A DNA stretch of 64,000 bases from Colius striatus (lineage: Eukaryota; Chordata; Aves; Coliiformes; Coliidae), in assembly GCF_028858725.1 (NCBI RefSeq), contig NC_084766.1:28379001-28443000 (forward strand), given 5' to 3'. The position numbers and the translations under genes were made by a program. Below the pieces are notes generated by a model. The model worked only from the letters and a program-made list of their open reading frames with translations. It made no database searches and had not been told where the DNA came from. Of this stretch, positions 1 through 23,935 are shown in pieces; positions within the stretch are counted from its first letter, which is position 1; every line of letters starts with the position of its first letter.

Positions 1-301
1 CCATTGAATTTGCACTTGCTGTTTTTACTTACGAAACACAGTTATTTGGAAGCTTGTTTGGTTTTAGTTTGAGCACTTTGCTGGCAGGATCTCACCATGC
101 TTTGCTTTAATTTCATGCTGGATGTAGAGAGCACCTACCAATCCATCGTGGTTTTGCAGCGTGTTTGGGGCGATTCTGTCTCGGCACTGCCATTGCATGA
201 GGACACTGGTTGAGGTCTAAGCCATCCCTATTGCAAAATCAGTTTCTTTTTCTGCTGAGGTTAAAAATGTACTTCTCTGCCTCTCTTCCTTCCTGCCTTG
301 A

Positions 302-319
302 ACACACACACACACACAC
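302..319. repeat. (AC)9 microsatellite
   Basis: Nine uninterrupted AC dinucleotides in ADD3 intronic sequence. It is a plain short tandem repeat, probably length-polymorphic. Confidence 0.9.
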
Positions 320-3300
320 CCCTGCCTCCCACGCCAGCTGGTCTTGCCCTAAAAAGGCGGGGAGATAACAGTCCAGCCTAGCAACTCATCTATTCAGAGG
401 TCTGCCTTAGCATACAGGCAGACTTTTCTCCTCAAAAACAAGCAAATCCACCCACACTTGATTTTTTTTTTTCTGGCTGTGTTATTTTCAAGCCATCAGG
501 ACAGAGATGAAGGATGATTTCATTTTTTTTCTTTTTTCCCCCAGCTTCTGCAGTTGTCTAGCTCTGCTTTATTTTGCATGGAGTGAACATCCAGTATTTT
601 TGCAACACCACTCCCTTTTAGGGCAGTTCATTTTCTTAAAATATCAAAGTCCTTTCAGTTCCACGTTTCACCTTCTACTGCTCTTTACCTATGAGTTCAA
701 AAACCATTCAGATCCTTCAGGAGAGTCGCTGTTTTGCCATGTGAAACACTCACAACCTTGTTCGTCCCCCAGGGACCTCTTCACTGGGCAGGCCTCATAC
801 AAGTCTCTCCTCTGGCTTTGTTCTTCCCTGACATATCTCTGACTCCCACTGGAGAATCATGACTCTCCTCTCATTGCAAAATCTTATCTAATCACATGCT
901 TTCATCATACGACCTGTGCAGCATTGCATTCATGGGGGCAAATGTGTCATTTAAGACATGCCACAAAATGCCCTTTAAAGATCCTCTCAGCCATAATAAT
1001 ATCCCACTGAGCCCGGGGCAGGCTGGGCAAGTTTGGCATTTTAGGTGAGGGAGAATTTAGGTGTTCAGGGGTGATGCCATCTTAAATCAAAGCCATCCAC
1101 TACATCTCTGTGACAGCATAAGAAATGCCATTGCCTAACATCCATTTCCATGGCTGAGATGGTGCATGGTCAATTCATACCCACGTCCTGCACCACAAGT
1201 GCAATTGTGAGTTTTTCCCTACTCTCTTATGTTAAAAATGAGTTACCTTTCACTCTTCCACACTGCTGCTTCCCATTGTGTTCTAATTGTGGTGTTCATT
1301 AGACAGAAATGCCAACATTTTCCCAATCAACTTCTTTTTCTCCTGTTTTTTTTCTCTCCCCACCCATGTTTCTAATCCTTCTGCTGATTGTTAAGTGCCT
1401 GCATTTGGGGTTCTGTCATCTTGGGGGGGTGTCAGTAGATCCTGTTGTACATTTGGCACCATGTTTTTTAGATGATTCAAATAATTAAACAATCAGATCC
1501 TTCCTTCTTTACCTGACCACTCTCCTATGGTCCTATATGTATTTAAAGCTATTTGTTGTAAATAACACTCTGATCGGAATGAAATCCCTAGGTAAATGAT
1601 AAAGAGATATAAAAACATTGTAACCAAATCCTCCATTTGCCTTTTGTTCACTAGTCTTGTAAACTCTGTCAAATTGGTCTGATGAGAGAAAGAAGAGGGG
1701 TTTCCATTGCAATACAAGGAGTGAATAACAATTCAAAGGACTTACTTAACTGTCTTAATTTGTAAGTCTTTTTTTGGTTGATTGTTTTTTGCATGGGATT
1801 GGGGTCGGGGAGCTGGGGCGTTGTCTGTTAAATAATCTTTTGGATTAGTTCATGCTCTTAACACTGCCTGGAAAATCCTGGAAAGTCGTGACTGATGACT
1901 TTCCTCCCTGGTTGCAGGAACATGTGCATCCAGAACACCCAGAACAAAGGCTCTTCCTATCATCTGTCCTGGTGCAACGCCACCACTTGTGCTCCCACCC
2001 TCCTTACTCTGGCGTTTACTGAGAAAAGAGTTAATTGTGCTCAGAAATGTGTAAGACCCCTGACAAAGTACAATTTGATTTCTTGTAGCATTTTAAATTC
2101 CAGCAGTTATGTTCCATCTAGCAAGATGCACAACATGGCACGAGAAGCCACAAGCCAGGGACCCAAACTACCCCCCATCCACGGCAGAGTTCGTGTGAGT
2201 GTGGGGATTGCTGGCGCTGGCACTTTGGGTGTGCTGAAGATGGGCTTGGCAAACAAGTTTGGGGCTTCAGGTTTTGCTTTAATCATAGGGTATCTCTGGG
2301 CTGCTTTATCACAGGAGTAAACATGACGCTTCAGCTCACAGAAGGAAGCTGCTGTGTACCAGCTTGGAGGAGCTGGAAAAACCGGAGCAGGCTGAGCTCT
2401 GTATGGGGACAAGTTGCTGACTTCAGCCCAGATACCCACATACTTTGCAGCAAGTGAAGAGGTTATTATAACTTTACCTGATTCCCCATATTTAATACTG
2501 AGCCCATTTCTGCCTTAACACAAAAGGTGTCTTTTTTGTTGTTTTTGGTGGAGCTAACAAACGCTGTGACTCTTATCTTCTCCCCACAAGCCTTTACTCA
2601 CTGGCGGTTTTTTTGTGGCCAGCTCCACCCTTTTCCACTTAGGGCACCGGTTGTTTGTATCTAAACTCCAGTCTTGAAACAGCCTGTTACGAAGCTGTAT
2701 CGGCTGTTTTGGTGAAGGTCCTTCCTCTCTGAGGGCAGCTGCATTCACAGCACAGCAGTGAAAATTAACATCTCTTCGCTCTCGAGAACAAAACACCAGT
2801 TAAGGTTTGAAACTTTTCTTCGGTGGTGGTGATTTGGCTTTGAGGCTCTGTGTGGGCACATTTATGTGTAGATAAGTTGAATTGGACCCTCTTGAAAAAT
2901 GGGTTTAAGATATATGAACTGATGGTAAAAATGGGCAAAAGTGAGAATGGATGAAGGGATTTCTTACAGCTTTTAGACTAACAGTAGTGCTGCTCACGAA
3001 TGGAAGGACTTCACATGCCTTTTCTAGCTGCTTTCCTTTAGACTAATGTATCAGCTTGGACCTCACTGTAATTAGTCCTGATGTGAGCATGTGCTTTCTT
3101 CTCTTAAAGGTTTGCAATGGGATGGAGTGTTTGTAGATGAGCTGTGTACCATCATTTTCTCTACTTTCAGGAAATTGATATTATTCTTAATATTCATTTT
3201 CATAATTATTTTAATGACTTATTTCTACTTCTTTTGAGTGGATAAGGACTACATGGAGAAATCAATAGTCAGCAAACATGAAACAGCATAGAAAGATAGT

Positions 3301-4964
3301 CAAAATACTTCAGAACTGGCATACTTCTTAACATCAGCAGGGAGCTGCCTCCAAAGACAGAGATTAATACAAAACTTTTCTAGCAACATTATTATTCTGT
3401 GCTATATATAGATCTGTATACATGTAAAATAGGTTATTCTAGCAAGTTGGTTATTCTAGTTTTTCTGCTTATGTTGACTGAAGAATACCAGTTGTCAACT
3501 GGTACATGCAAATGTTGCTTTGATTCTTAAAAGCCCCAATTTACACTGACAGCTCACACTTAGACTGTCCAGAAACAAAGTGAAGTAAATGAGTCAGAAC
3601 TCAGGCTTGTGACTTCACTCTTGAGTTTCAAAGAGCTCTTGCAGGTCCAAGTGGAAACATTTTTGCATTTAAACTGCTTGAGTTTATGATGTATATTTGA
3701 AAGATGATTGCAAATATTTCTGGAGAAGTGATTTTATGGTATTGGAAAGACTGTGACCTATTCATGCAACTAATGACTCTATCAAGAAAAGCTGTGTCTG
3801 TTCTGCAGGCTGCAGTACCATGTAAGTCTGTCTCAGCTGGTGTAAAAGAGCTGGTTGGAGTTTTAGAAACAGTGAAGTTTTTCTAGAAACTGTTTTAGGA
3901 ATAGGCCCTGTATGTTTTTACTGGTGAGTTGGGGGGAAAATTGACATCTCAGTAGCTATGAGTAGTGGAGCAGCATTCAGAAGGTGGGTGAGATGGAAGC
4001 AGAGCAGGTGGGCACTGCCAGCCCAGAGCAGTCAGGTCAGCAGCTGGCAGGCTTGTCTGTGCAGGCAATGCTTTGGTTCATGATGTAGGTGCAAAACTGT
4101 GTTTTCTTCTGATGTAACTTAATGTAATTCATCTCAGTGCAGTTTTGAAGAGAGCAACCTCAGCTGGCAGTGGGAGAAGGGGAGTTTGCAGCCTTCTGCA
4201 TACCACGATCAGGCTATTCGCTTAGGTGCCTGGTTGCTGCCAGGTGAATAAAAGCTCTACTTGTCATCCTCCTAGTTGTGCACCTTGTCTGAAATGTTGC
4301 TTTACCTCCTTTACAGTAACTGTCATGGGCCTAGTTTTCATACCACAGGCTGTTTTCTATGCAAAATTTCAGCAGGATGCTTGAAGTGCTGTTGCAGCAC
4401 AAAGATGGACACTGGTGCTCAGCTGGGCAGGTGAGCTCACTGAAGGCCCAAGGATGCTTGTGCAAAGAGGAAACAGCTCTCAGCTAAGGCAGAATGGGTT
4501 ATCCAGGCAGCACCCTTGCCATAGCACTGGCACAGGCAGGTTGGCCAAGTCCAGAAGTGGTGCAGCTGTGTTGATGGGCAGCCATGAGGTGTTCTGCTTC
4601 TCACTTTGGGACTTGGTACCCCGCTGTGAAAAGTCTTATTGTATCATCTTATGTCTAAAAGTTTTTGTGTTTTAAAACAAACAAAAACCCCCCACATATA
4701 TCCAAAGAGCTATTTAAATCCCAAAGCTGAAACTTTCTCTTTATCAAGCAATGCTGAGGATACAAGTGAATAACATCATTTTTCATTCATCTGACAGTAC
4801 CGTTCTCCCTTGGTCAACATTTTCTTGTGGAAGGCTACATCTGAAATCACTAGTGTCCTTTCCTTTTGTCAAATACCTGCTTTGTGCCAGAACAGAGTGT
4901 TTGCCATCTTTTTGAAAACATCTCTTCAAGCATGACTTTTACTTGGCCACTTGTGGGCAATTTG

Positions 4965-4989
4965 AGATATAGATATATAGATATATATT
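4965..4989. repeat. Short GATATA-rich simple repeat
   Basis: An imperfect run of GATATA/TATA units in the ADD3 intron. Low complexity; no function suggested. Confidence 0.6.
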
Positions 4990-7900
4990 ACAGTCTCATG
5001 AATTAAAGCAAAACCAAACTGCTTGGTCTTCAGGCTGCAGTTAGATTTGCAAAGCAGATTTCTACTGCTGAATGGATCAGATCTCAAAATCAAAGCCACA
5101 CATGATAGTGGTTATACAGACATTAGTGCTGTACAATGAAAGCTCCATTAAATATCATTTATTTAATGGCTAATGTTTAAGGTTAGTTGTTGTCCAGAAG
5201 AAGGTGATGACCTTCACCTGAGCCCATTAGGAATTATCAGTAATGGAGGAAGGTGGTGTTAGCATGTGTGAGATGTGCTAAGCATGTTAGCTAAGGACAC
5301 ACAGATACAAGTTTTAAGGGCCTGTGCCAGTGAACGAAAGGTACTGAATTATTCATAAATATGCACGAAGGCATGTGAGTGAGTCATGTGCATGACACAG
5401 TAAGGGCTGCAGTCTGCTAGGAAGCAGTGTTGTGCACTGGCATCTGGATGAATTGCACACTTTTGTGCACTTCATCCATATCCTCACTTCTGGCTTACAG
5501 CTCCTCCCAAACCTCTGTATTTGCTGCTTTCCCTGTCTCTTACCTATCTTCTGGTATTTCTAAAATTATCTGTAAGGAAAGATGCTTGTATGGTGTAACA
5601 GAATTGTTGATATAATGCTAAATCCCCATTTGTGGTAGCCTCAGCAAGTGTATAACATACTATCTTTAACATCAGAGCACGAAGCTAAGATCAGAAGAAT
5701 GAAACTGACATGATCAGAAAGCAGAAGAGTTAAAAATACAGTAAGAAATTCTTTTCTGTCCAAAATGGCCTGAAATATACTACCTTGTTTTTTTCTACTG
5801 TAGATGTGACATTATTCATGAGGCTTAAAAAAAAAAGGCTAAATATGACTAATAAGAATTTACTGTGAGTGTTTTTGCAGAGCCTTTTTATAGTCCTTGT
5901 GGAACTGAAGCAAGAGTGATTTAATGTAATACAGATAACTATTTTTCTCCATCTCCTCCCAAATAAATACCTCCATGAATTTTGTGAATTCCTTATTCCA
6001 CATGGCCCCCAAGAGACTACAAATGTGCAGTTTTCTTATATACATATAGTAAACAAGAGCTGAAAGCACTTCAGCTTTGCAGAATGTGAATAGCAGAGCT
6101 TTCTTACAGGAGGCTTCTTTCAGGAATATTGAGAATATCTTGGAATGACAGAATTTGAAAAGAAGTGTTAGTAAAGCTTATTGATAAAATACATTGGCCA
6201 GTTGTTGTCTCTGTAGTCTTTATAGGTCACTATAACAGAGGAGAAAGTGCCATAAAACCATAGCCTCATGGTGAACCATTAGCAGCAAAGTGAACTGACT
6301 GGGATGACTGGTGCTTGAAAGTCTGGTTTATGTATTTTGAGGGTGAATAAAAGCTTTCTATGATGTGAGGAATATGATGTGCAAAACAAGTACCTCTGCT
6401 GTTATTTTACATTTTTTGCACTTTTGGGCAGGTTAGTAGAGCATAAAGATTAGGCCTTGGCTCCTTTATCTCTGCATTGTGAGTTGTCTGACCACTAAAA
6501 TGCTTTTTTCAAGTTATGTGAAAAGTCCTTATGTCTTCTGCAGGGAATTGTATTGATCAAGTGCATGTGAATTTCATACAAAACCACTTTGGCTGTAGTG
6601 ATGCGTGTTCACATTCAGATGCTAACCAACCTCAGGGATTTAAACCAGGCTGTCATAGGTGCTGCTGAACCATCAGTTTCCTGGTCTTTCAGATTGTGAT
6701 TTTCTGTGTATCCCTCTTTTAAGGCAGAGCAGAGTACAGCAGCACATTAAATGCTCAGTGCTGCTCTTGAATTTTCACTCAGAGTTGTGCTTTGAGTGCT
6801 CTGCAAATGGGTCTCTGGGCCTCTCAGAATGAATGTCCCAAATTGTTGGAAGCATCTGACCTCCACGTCCTTGCTGGTGGGTGTTCCATGGAAATGATGC
6901 CAGGGCCCTGCAGCACCTTAAAGGCATATTTCAGGGATTAGTAAGTTAATGCTTATGAAGCACTTGGATTTACAGTAATTATCTGCCCAGAGAAAATCTT
7001 GTTAGATAAATAATAATTGTCATCTCAACAGAGTATATGAGTAGCATGTAGAAAAGGCACAGAGCCACATGCTGAGCCATGAGAAGAGGAAAAAGTACTG
7101 AATTTCTTTTTTAGTGAGAACTAGCCACTGTGTGCCAAATGAGTCATGGGGACAAGACAACTGTATGGTACACTTAAAGGTTATTATCTGTGTGCAAGAG
7201 GAGGCAAAGAAACATCCTCTGCATGTCTTAACAGCAGTCTGGGTTTGCAGCCACATTTGAGTTCTAGGCTGGGGACAGTGCTCTTGTCAAGTAAGGGTAG
7301 TGCCCACATTGCCATTAGAGCACAGAGTCATGATGATGTTGGGCATCATTTTTGCTGAATCAGATTGAAGGGAGTGGGTTTCACAGTCATCTGCTGATAG
7401 ATGAAGGATGAAGGTTCTAACCACTTAACTGTTTTCCACAAAGCTTTGTTTGCCTTTCTGGCAATTACTTTCCCATAATTACCTCTCATCACTTTCCTTT
7501 ATGGACTTCTAGTGCTGACAGACCTCTCATACCTTCACTTCTTTTCTCCCAGTCCCAATTAGATTCCTTTCCTTATTTGACTCGCTGTTTCTTTTTCCCA
7601 TTTGCTCTCTTCCCTTGCTGCATAGATCTTACCTATAGCAGCCACCAAAGAGAAAATTCTGATTTTGTCCGTATATTTTGAGCAAGAGGTTTTTCAGCTG
7701 TCTGGGGGATGCTGCGTGTGTAGTCTGTTCAACACTGAGACATCCATTTGACAGATCGCTGCATATTCAGTCAACACAAATTTTTGGAGGCTTTAGGTGT
7801 ACAAATCTGACAACTGTCAGGTACACATAACCCTGACAAAATTACTCTAAGCAAGAACATGAATGTCCAAAAACTTAGAAATTACTTATGGATGCTCAGC

Positions 7901-8324
7901 TGTCCAACTGAGAGGCCGTGTCAAGTGGTGTTGAGGATGTTTTTTGCAAGTCTGGTAGCACTCTGTCTTTCAGAATTAAAACTGGTTGATGAACAGGCTA
8001 TGTCATGAGATTGATAGATTTTACCCAACAAAGTGAGTGTTTTGGAGGGCTGAATTAAAATTCAGTGAAGAAATTCCATTTGCCATACAGAACTATTTTC
8101 TTTTCTAATTGAGGACAAGTATTTCACTGAGGAAGGCAAACTGCAAGGAGCAGTTACACACAGGGAATAGCCTGGAGTTATAATAGGAGTCGGCTGTGTG
8201 GTAAAGACACCAAGTGTCTTTCTGGAATGAACGAGCAAGAGTGTTCGCAAGACACCTCAGCTTGTGTTGTGTACAGCTTTGCATATGCTGCTTCAGACAA
8301 AAGCTGGAAGATGCTGCCAAGAAA

Positions 8325-8415
8325 GAATGAGAGGGTTAGAAAATATAACCTATAAGGAAAGTTTGGAGGAACACAATTTACTCAGTCTAGAAGTGTCAGG
8401 ACTGAAGTAGTCCTA
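8325..8415 (+). mobile_element. Possible ancient CR1-like fragment
   Basis: The order of short words here (an 'agaaaatataacctat' stretch, then 'ggaaagtttggaggaac', then a 'tttactcagtctagaag' stretch) resembles the conserved CR1/L3 segment that normally reads as a [12 protein letters not shown] protein block. The similarity is degraded and judged by eye. If real it is an old, sense-orientation fragment inside the ADD3 intron. Confidence 0.35.
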
Positions 8416-9138
8416 GGGCAGGCCTTTGCTGTGAATGGTGGTTTATCTCTCTGTCATCTTGAAGGAACAGGCTTTGACCACAGTGTGTAACATATTAAAT
8501 TTGATACTGTAAAAACCTTTTTCATGCTATATTCTGCAAGAGTTTATCTCTTGGGGTTGCATACAAGGGAAGAGTTTTATACAAGGGAAGAGTGAAGGGT
8601 CTTTCCCTTTGAGAAAAGGAAAGAAGAGAAATGACATCCCAGTTTTCCTTCTAGTTTTTGCATGTCTGTGATACTACTTGAGCATGGATGAGTTCCAGTT
8701 TTCCAGTTGTTTATAACCATCAAATTTGGGTGGATTTTCAGAGGGATTACAGAATTAAAAACCACTCAGCACTAAAAACAACACATCCTAATAGAATGTC
8801 AAATACCTCTTCCAAAACGTGGAGAACAATTTAATTATTGGTTAAAACATGGGGGTTTGTTATTATTTACAAAAATACATTGTATCTTGTTTTGTTCTGG
8901 GAAACAGTTAAGCCTCTGTGACCAAACTCCTTCCTCCCACCCCCCAAGTCACCAATACTTAGTATACAAAGTTTCAGTTAGATAGTTGAAACTTGGCAAA
9001 GTTATGAGCAGCTAAAAACAGGGTCTAAGGGGAAGTTTTATGTAACATTAATAACAGACAGAGTTACCAGCCCCACCTATAATAATCTTATTTCTATCAA
9101 AGCCAGGTTTCCTTGATGATTCTCAAATGTTTCTACAG

Positions 9139-21826
<12,688 letters not shown>

Positions 21827-22698
21827 GTGCAGTTGTGTTGTGGGGAGATGTTGCACATTTAAAACGTTTAAGTTGACCATTAACAGCATAGTGTTAGGGG
21901 TGTGCAGGAACTGGACTTTTAACCTAAACAAAAAGGAACTGGAAGAGGTTTTGCTTTAAGTAAAAAACCAACGCAGCAACCAAGCAACCAAAACCTTTCG
22001 TGGTAATTGAAAATTGAATTCATCTCTCACGTAACTGTGTCCAAAATTGCTATGAGGGTTGGAAAAAAATCATTAGTTTCATGTAGAACTACACTGGTAG
22101 GTGCTCAAATACCATCATAGCAAGATCAAATACCATCACAGTATGCAGCAGCAAGTTCTGCTTGGAGTGTTTTGCAGACCTTAATATTTTCAGTACAGTT
22201 AAAGTCTTTCTTAAAGTTGCTGTTGAGTGATCACACGACTTTTTAAAAAACTGCTGTCTCACTTGGTAACCAGACCATACATTTTGGTATTGTGGTTTTG
22301 ACCATATATGTTATGTTTCTGTGCCCTGATTTGAGTGGGTACGTCTTAACAGCACACCTTTAAGTCTTTTTTAAGATTAGATCATATAGAAATATTATAC
22401 ACTGGCACATAATATTAGAGGGAAAACTGTGTAAGAGAAAGTTTATTTGGAATTATACAAAATGTCTAAAGAATTCCATTGTTCAATAACTTTTTTTGCC
22501 AAATATTTCATTTTAGTGAAATATAATTTTTGAAGACTTTTTTTATTCTATCAGTTGGGGGGGGGAAACCCTTATTTTTCAAGAAGGGGGGTTTTATACA
22601 CTTAACATTGATACTTTAGTTTAACTGGCAAAACAAAAAGAAGATTTTATATGTTCAAATGTTTGTATACCATTCAGTATAAAGGTATTATAAGCATG

Positions 22699-22745
22699 TG
22701 AACCAAGCGTTTAATAGTAGAATGTATTTAAGAACGCTTGGTTTA
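22699..22745 (+). promoter_or_regulatory. ADD3: Predicted hairpin in the ADD3 3'UTR
   Basis: AACCAAGCGTT (22701-22711) and AACGCTTGGTT (22733-22743) are exact reverse complements separated by 21 nt. Flanking G-U and U-A pairs, plus one inner wobble pair, extend the stem to about 14 bp. It is too short for a microRNA precursor, but plausible as an RNA structure element. Confidence 0.6.
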
Positions 22746-23913
22746 GAGTATACTTAAATATAATTCAGGAATCCAGGGACTTAGAAATCAAAGGGTAAAA
22801 GCATATAAAATTGAACTGGATTCATCTTCAAGAGTTACCTGTGGGTTCGATTTTTTTTTTCTCTTTCATGGTATTGCTAATGAATGAAGAAAAATTAATC
22901 TCTTAACATAACCAAATGAAGGAAACAAAACTGTTAAAAGGGAAAGTGAAATAGTAAGAAAATAGGAAGAGACAAAGAAAGTAAAAGTTTGGTGATTATT
23001 TTTTTTAAATATAAGAAATGAATTGTGGGATATTTTTATTAAATCAGCAAAGTGACATTTCCATATTAGATGTTTTAAATAATTTGTTTGGATTCATACA
23101 GAGTGCAACACTTTGGGGTTTTCTTCACTTTCATTCGAGTTGTAAAAGGGTCTCGTGAATCTGTGTTGTCCTTTGGATGAACCCAGAGCAAATCGAAGCC
23201 TAGTGCCATGGGTAAGGCTGGCACTGCCACTTACTCATTTTTACTGCTCTTGTCATTTTAGTACTTTTACTGTATTGTAAATACAAACTAAACATAGAAA
23301 TTAACATAGGGTTTTCTTCGCTGTGTCGAGCCGTCTGTAAATCCGCCATCGCAATAGGAAGTACATTTTGAAGATCCATGTGATTCCCAAGCTGCCGGGT
23401 GAACTATTATACAATATGTCATTGTTAAGTATGGCTGGAGAGTGGTTTGGCATGCCAAAAATGTTGACTATAGCATGTTCAGGGGCTGGTTAGCTTTGAC
23501 CGTGTCAGTGTGATAATGCAATGTCGGAATGGATCCTGGAAACAATTTCCTAGCTCTCACTAAATACTGGAATCAGTGTTTTTAATCATAGTGGAAACTT
23601 TTCAGTCGCTTTACTTTGGGGTTTTGGTTTTTTTTATGTTCTACATTCTTTGTGTTGTATTACAACATATGTAGAAACAGTAACCTGTGAACTACGCTTT
23701 TCATAACTTTTTTAAAACTATATCTAAATGAATGCAATGTGCATAAATATTTTTTAAAACGCAACCGTGGAACTATTTGCACCTTTTGCTAATGCCTCTA
23801 TTTACTTGCTTTGGCATAAAGAATGAGCCAGCCAACTCTTGTGTCCTGTGGAAAATATATAAATGTTATCTGAAGTTGCTCATAGATGTAATGCTAATTA
23901 ATGTTAAATCACA

Positions 23914-23919
23914 AATAAA
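23914..23919 (+). terminator. ADD3: ADD3 polyadenylation signal AATAAA
   Basis: Canonical AATAAA in a run of AT-rich 3'UTR, about 2.1 kb after the stop codon. Composition shifts to GC-richer intergenic sequence right after it. Confidence 0.75.
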
Positions 23920-23935
23920 CAGTATTTTAAATAGA

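Larger units (their letters stand above)
1..9138 (+). other. ADD3: ADD3 intron (left part), upstream of the first exon in the window
   Basis: No ADD3 coding sequence precedes 9139. The first coding exon (about 65 codons in human ADD3, ending just before the residues AFREDL) is not found here, so it lies to the left of the window. The stretch is AT-rich with ordinary intronic composition: a CA run at 302-319, a GATA/TA-rich run near 4965-4989, a GC-richer patch at about 1890-2450 with open frames on both strands, and a possible ancient CR1 fragment at 8325-8415. I recognise no gene, RNA or promoter in it. The short open frames are not supported by similarity. Confidence 0.75.
21827..23935 (+). 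other. ADD3: ADD3 3' untranslated region
   Basis: AT-rich sequence after the stop with no coding potential, running to the polyadenylation signal at 23914. It contains an 11-bp perfect inverted repeat (22701-22743), a Pumilio-type TGTAAATA at 23276-23283, several T-rich runs and G8/A-rich tracts near 22558. The end point is an estimate from the AATAAA position. Confidence 0.8.

Noticed and set aside
22699..22745. MicroRNA precursor in the ADD3 3'UTR
   Set aside because: The stem is only about 14 bp; a precursor needs about 25-30 paired bases.
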